Shown piece by piece: positions 5,687 through 8,545 of a stretch of DNA of 8,545 nucleotides. Positions within the stretch are counted from its first letter, which is position 1; each line of letters opens with the position of its first letter. Source of the DNA: JAHFKM01 sp035655455 (GTDB taxonomy: Archaea; Nanobdellota; Nanobdellia; SCGC-AAA011-G17; GW2011-AR18); the NCBI GenBank assembly GCA_035655455.1, contig DASRUL010000022.1, positions 1 to 8,545 on the forward strand, written 5' to 3'. The translations under genes and the position numbers were made by a program. The notes beneath the pieces were generated by a model. The model was not told where the DNA came from, ran no database searches, and was given only the letters and a program-made list of their open reading frames with translations.

Positions 5687-5866
5687 ATGGGTCAGGAGCA
5701 ACAAAAACACTCTAGAAATTATAAAATCCTATCACCAAGAAAAATCAAACTCCAAGAAATATGCCTACTCATCAACCCGTTCGCTTCACCTAAATGCCTT
5801 CAAAATGCCACTCAGACATTCTTTAAGATAGAAGAGCGACAAGCATTCCTCCAACGCACGCCATAG
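5687..5866 (+). CDS. Small basic protein of unknown function downstream of YchF
   Basis: A 59-residue ORF, ATG to TAG, that I do not recognise. It begins MGQEQQKHSRNYKILSPRKI and ends RQAFLQRTP. It has about ten lysines and arginines against four glutamates, so it is basic, with two cysteines (C26, C37) and one short hydrophobic stretch (ICLLINPF, 25-32) that is too short to span a membrane. No zinc or other known motif is visible. Support comes from context: AGGAGG four bases before the ATG and a 14-base gap after the YchF stop, which fit translation from the YchF mRNA. Against it: no homology I can name, and the ORF could be a remnant of a longer gene. If real, it may bind RNA or the ribosome, given its charge and partner, but that is a guess. 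Confidence 0.5.
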   Translation: MGQEQQKHSRNYKILSPRKIKLQEICLLINPFASPKCLQNATQTFFKIEERQAFLQRTP

Positions 5867-5940
5867 CGCTCGCGAAACTGCTCCTCAAGGCGAAATCATC
5901 AGCCCTTTCTCAGAAAAAAGAAAAACCCACCCAACTTTAG
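5867..5940 (+). other. Intergenic stretch before the surface-protein promoter
   Basis: No ORF of note on either strand. It has a GC-rich patch (AGCGCTCGCG near 5865-5874) followed by an A/C-rich run. No clear T-tract terminator for the YchF transcript is visible here. Confidence 0.3.
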
Positions 5941-5953
5941 AAAGCTTTATATA
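5941..5953 (+). promoter_or_regulatory. BRE/TATA promoter of the surface-protein gene
   Basis: AAAGCTTTATATA predicts transcription from about 5976-5978 and a leader of some 33 bases. The box is almost the same as that of the helicase gene (179-194). Confidence 0.6.
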
Positions 5954-5996
5954 GAAGTTTTATCCTGACAAGAATCTAAGATAAAAAAACTCAAAA

Positions 5997-6004
5997 GAGG
6001 GTGA
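5997..6004 (+). promoter_or_regulatory. Shine-Dalgarno GAGGGTGA deciding a TTG start
   Basis: GAGGGTGA fits the archaeal anti-Shine-Dalgarno well and ends six bases before TTG at 6011. The GTG inside it (6001) is in another frame. This site is the reason to accept the unusual TTG start. Confidence 0.65.
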
Positions 6005-6010
6005 CACTAC

Positions 6011-7792
6011 TTGAAGAACACACGAACATTATTACCTTTTTTAACTATAACTTTGCTTTTATCATTATTGTTTATTTTTAATTTTCTTGTTCAAGCCCTT
6101 CCAGATGGACCTCAATTAGAGTACGTCATGGTTAACGGAACAGTAAACAACTTTACTAATCCAGCAAATCCTTTGCTTATTAACGCTACTCTGAACGGGA
6201 CAGTTATTTTAAACATTACCTTTGTCGGTAATGATTCCGATCTTAATATCAGCAATATTACCATTTTCTTCCACAGCACTGAGGATCCAAGTCGTATTTT
6301 TAACGGTAATACCTCTATTAATAATATCACTAACGTCCCCCCGGGACACGTTTATATTGGAAATTATACCAATATCTCTATCAATACCAGACTCCTTCCA
6401 GACGGCAACTATAATCTTACGATTAATATCACGAACTCCAGCGGAAGTCCCAATCTAACAAACGCTGCAGGAAGAGGAACAACAGTGAACCTAACGATTA
6501 CTAATATTACCATAGATAATTTTGCGCCAGCAATCACCTTTGTCTCATCAACGCCCGCAAACGACACCTACCAAAAACAAAATGACAGGATCTTAGTCAA
6601 TGTAACCGTCAACGACACAACACCAATCAATGTCACTTTTACGTTTGCAAACAGCACAACAGTTAATCAGACAACCTATATTAACTACTGGATCAACCAA
6701 GGCGGAAACTCAACAGCACAGCGCCTCTTTGGGAGAAATATCTCTATTAACTTCTCTTTGGTAGGAGTGCAAGATTATGAGGAAAGGTGGACATACAACG
6801 TCACTGTCAATGACGCATTGTTACGAAGCAACACAAGCCTTACACGAACCTTGTATGTTGATGGCCTCGCTCCACGAGACTTCGTCATCACCTCATCAGG
6901 AGGCACTAGTATCAGAGAAAACACCGCAACAACGATGAAGTGCTCAGTCACTGACAATTATATCAGCACCTTGACCCTCAAACGTGGAACAACTCAGATA
7001 TGTAGCTCGACTTCGACCTCTTGCGAAGGAAGCTTCACTCCTGTAACTGATGGATCATTCCTCTTCACTTGCACGGGTGTAGACAAGTCAGGAAACTCAG
7101 CAGAAGGCACGTTTACTCTTACTGTTACAGAATCTGGCGGTGTCAGTGGTGGAGCCGGTGGAGCCGGTGGCGGTGGAGCCGGTGGAGCATCTCGTTCTGT
7201 TATCCTTGGAACAGTCGCAGCAGGCGAATCAAGCACAGTTCGCGTCGCTGATAGCACTATCGGCGTCCATGAAGTCTCGTTCACCGCGAAGAACACGCTC
7301 TCGAGCGCACGCGTCGTTGTCACAGCACGAGCAGAAGACCAAGTCAGTGACAAACCACAAAATCCGGTCTACAAATACTTCGACGTGAACACGCAAAACT
7401 TCGATGATGGCGACGTCACCAGCGGAAGAATCACCTTTATGGCCAGTGAAAGCTGGCTCAGCCAACAAAACAAAAGACCAGAAGATGTTGTCCTCCTCAG
7501 ACTCGAAGGAACCACATGGAAAGAATACTCCGCGCGACTTCTGGGCGTAGAGAAGGGCATTATGCGCTTCCAAAGCACAGTCCCGGGATTCAGCACCTTC
7601 GCCATCGCGCTCAAAGGAGTAGCGGCGCCAAAAGAAGTGCCGGTGCCAACAGTCACGCCGGAAGAAACAGTAGGAACACCAGAACCTGAAGTGAAGAAAG
7701 GAGCAGGAAGAACAGTCCTTGTCGTACTCCTCCTCTTAGTTATTATTGGAGCTGTTGTCTACCTTGTTGTGCAAAAGAAGAGGCAGCGTTAA
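6011..7792 (+). CDS. Secreted, membrane-anchored Ig-like protein with PGF-pre-PGF domain
   Basis: A 593-residue cell-surface protein. It starts at TTG; the first in-frame ATG (codon 40) would remove the signal peptide (K2-R5, hydrophobic core to about residue 28, likely cut after VQA). Residues 40-280 look like beta-sandwich repeats and contain about 29 N-X-S/T sequons by my count. Residues 288-372 form an Ig-like domain with four cysteines (C311, C331, C338, C354), probably two disulfides. A Gly/Ala linker follows (376-393). Residues about 395-535 match the PGF-pre-PGF type of domain (TIGR04213), including the segment YKYFDVNTQNFDDGDV (455-470) and ending in PGFSTFAIA. A Pro/Glu/Thr stalk (540-562), a membrane helix (about 567-587) and a KKRQR anchor close the protein. 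The body is therefore outside and the C-terminus inside. It stands alone behind its own promoter. A role in the cell coat or in attachment is likely but not shown. Confidence 0.9.
   Translation: MKNTRTLLPFLTITLLLSLLFIFNFLVQALPDGPQLEYVMVNGTVNNFTNPANPLLINATLNGTVILNITFVGNDSDLNISNITIFFHSTEDPSRIFNGNTSINNITNVPPGHVYIGNYTNISINTRLLPDGNYNLTINITNSSGSPNLTNAAGRGTTVNLTITNITIDNFAPAITFVSSTPANDTYQKQNDRILVNVTVNDTTPINVTFTFANSTTVNQTTYINYWINQGGNSTAQRLFGRNISINFSLVGVQDYEERWTYNVTVNDALLRSNTSLTRTLYVDGLAPRDFVITSSGGTSIRENTATTMKCSVTDNYISTLTLKRGTTQICSSTSTSCEGSFTPVTDGSFLFTCTGVDKSGNSAEGTFTLTVTESGGVSGGAGGAGGGGAGGASRSVILGTVAAGESSTVRVADSTIGVHEVSFTAKNTLSSARVVVTARAEDQVSDKPQNPVYKYFDVNTQNFDDGDVTSGRITFMASESWLSQQNKRPEDVVLLRLEGTTWKEYSARLLGVEKGIMRFQSTVPGFSTFAIALKGVAAPKEVPVPTVTPEETVGTPEPEVKKGAGRTVLVVLLLLVIIGAVVYLVVQKKRQR
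7148..7189 (+). repeat. In-frame 9-base GGTGGAGCC repeats coding a Gly/Ala linker
   Basis: GGTGGAGCC or its start occurs four times in 42 bases (one interval carries an extra GGTGGC), encoding GGAGGAGGGGAGGA. The unit length is a multiple of three, so slippage would change linker length without breaking the frame. It joins the Ig-like part to the PGF-pre-PGF part. Confidence 0.8.
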
Positions 7793-7797
7793 ACCCC

Positions 7798-7820
7798 TCT
7801 TTTTTCTTATTATTTTTTTA
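7798..7820 (+). terminator. T-rich terminator after the surface-protein gene
   Basis: Two T-runs (about 7800-7805 and 7813-7819) start within ten bases of the stop codon, in the form of an archaeal T-tract terminator. The following A-run (7824-7829) reads as a T-run on the other strand and may serve the convergent endonuclease gene. Confidence 0.6.
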
Positions 7821-7831
7821 TATAAAAAATT

Positions 7832-8545
7832 CTATCTTTGTTCTATCCCTTCTTTTAAAACCCATACTTTTTTTTCAAAGTTCTTCTCTTTTTTAAGCAA
7901 TGATGGCATCACCTTTTTATGAAAAAACCTACAATACCCAGCAATCCAACACTTCCCACACTGCGGCGTCACAGGCTTGCACACATTCTGACCAAAACCC
8001 ACAAACGTATTATTATATTCCCACCACAACTCTTTCGGAACAAGCTGCATCAACTCTTGCTCCGTCGCCTCAGGAGTCTTCGTTCTCACAAACCCAATCC
8101 TGTTCGCCGTACGATGCACGTGAACATCAGTAGGAATCGCGACATCCCTCAACCCATGACCATACACCAAGGTAATCCCCGCAGTCTTCCTTCCTACACC
8201 TTTTAATTCCAGGAGCCCACCCATCGTAGCTGGGACTTTACTTTTGTACTTTTCAATCAAAATTTTGTTAATTTCCTGAATCCTTCCCGCCTTCGTCCTG
8301 TAAAAACCCACTGGAAAAATAAGCTTCTCCACCTCCGAAAGTGAGAGTTGAAGCATTTTTCGCGGCGTATCAGCGACAGCAAACAACCTGTTCGAAGCCG
8401 CGATCGTCGTAGAGTCTCTCGTTCTCAAACTTAACAAGCAACTTATCAGCACCTTATACGGATCCTTCTGCCAGGAAACCATCGTCACTGAAGGAGTGGG
8501 ATACTTTTTCATCTCCTTTGTCACTAGAGAAACTATTTCTGAAAC
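7832..8545 (-). CDS. nth: Endonuclease III (DNA glycosylase/AP lyase), 5' end outside window
   Basis: A base-excision repair enzyme that removes oxidised pyrimidines and cuts the abasic site. Numbering from an internal GTG at 8524: helix-hairpin-helix LKGVGRKTAG (107-116) with catalytic Lys113, catalytic Asp133 in IPTDVHVHR, and the 4Fe-4S ligands C182, C189, C192 and C198 in C-x6-C-x2-C-x5-C spacing. LSLRTRD (31-37) replaces the SAQxTD of E. coli Nth, as in an archaeal branch. The hairpin has Lys where Pro is usual (LPGVG). A basic tail of about 30 residues follows the cluster. The frame stays open upstream of GTG 8524 for seven codons (VSEIVSL) to the window edge. Family members usually have 7-10 more residues before the DPFKV-like segment, so the true start is probably just outside. 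Convergent with the surface-protein gene. Confidence 0.93.
   Translation of the reverse strand, partial: VSEIVSLVTKEMKKYPTPSVTMVSWQKDPYKVLISCLLSLRTRDSTTIAASNRLFAVADTPRKMLQLSLSEVEKLIFPVGFYRTKAGRIQEINKILIEKYKSKVPATMGGLLELKGVGRKTAGITLVYGHGLRDVAIPTDVHVHRTANRIGFVRTKTPEATEQELMQLVPKELWWEYNNTFVGFGQNVCKPVTPQCGKCWIAGYCRFFHKKVMPSLLKKEKNFEKKVWVLKEGIEQR

Noticed and set aside
7148..7189. CRISPR or regulatory repeat array
   Set aside because: The 9-base units have no spacers and are in frame with a Gly/Ala linker; they are coding repeats.
7069..7388. Repetitive open frames (Trp/Arg/Ser-rich and Val/Glu/Pro-rich) across the Gly/Ala linker
   Set aside because: They are shifted readings of the GGTGGAGCC repeats inside the surface-protein gene.
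7514..7630. PGF-CTERM sorting signal in the surface protein
   Set aside because: PGF at residues 525-527 closes the PGF-pre-PGF domain and is about 40 residues before the membrane helix. The sorting signal needs PGF directly before the helix, which is absent here, so an uncleaved anchor is more likely.
7832..8524. Complete endonuclease III starting at GTG 8524
   Set aside because: The frame has no stop upstream to the window edge, and the family usually has several more residues before the DPYKV-like segment. I treat the gene as 5' partial.

Overview
This window looks archaeal. Most genes are preceded by an AT-rich TATA-type box, several of them about 25 bases before a start codon, which suggests leaderless mRNAs. 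The translation GTPase is of the archaeal YchF type. One surface protein carries a PGF-pre-PGF-like domain and many N-glycosylation sequons, and there is a tiny CxxC-x17-CxxC zinc-ribbon protein. A DPANN-type lineage (Woesearchaeota-like) is my best guess, but that is inference, since there is no rRNA or tRNA here to place it.

Layout. Bases 1-292 are non-coding apart from a possible C-terminal scrap of an upstream gene; they hold a strong BRE/TATA box and a long leader with an inverted repeat. Then follow a minimal DEAD-box RNA helicase (293-1480, +) and a DUF192 lipoprotein (1553-1960, +). Convergent to the latter, only 3 bases away, are a ZIP metal transporter (1964-2749, -) and, upstream of it on the same strand, a 432-residue orphan membrane protein (2799-4097, -). 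A 51-residue zinc-ribbon protein (4219-4374, -) follows, divergent from YchF (4488-5672, +). YchF is followed 14 bases later by a 59-residue unknown protein (5687-5866, +) with a perfect Shine-Dalgarno. Next is a large secreted, membrane-anchored Ig-like/PGF-pre-PGF protein (6011-7792, +), convergent with an endonuclease III gene (7832 to the right edge, -).

How it works together. Two themes are mixed: RNA/translation and DNA upkeep (helicase, YchF, zinc ribbon, endonuclease III) and cell envelope (lipoprotein, metal transporter, orphan single-pass protein, glycosylated surface protein). I see no defence system, CRISPR array, transposon or phage gene. Most genes appear to have their own promoter; the only clear operon is YchF with the 59-residue ORF. 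The least explained item is the 432-residue protein: helical N-terminal region, long disordered linker, coiled coil, one membrane helix and a calcium-loop-like C-terminus, with codon usage unlike the helicase. The two small genes at 4219-4374 and 5687-5866 are easy to miss in automated calling.
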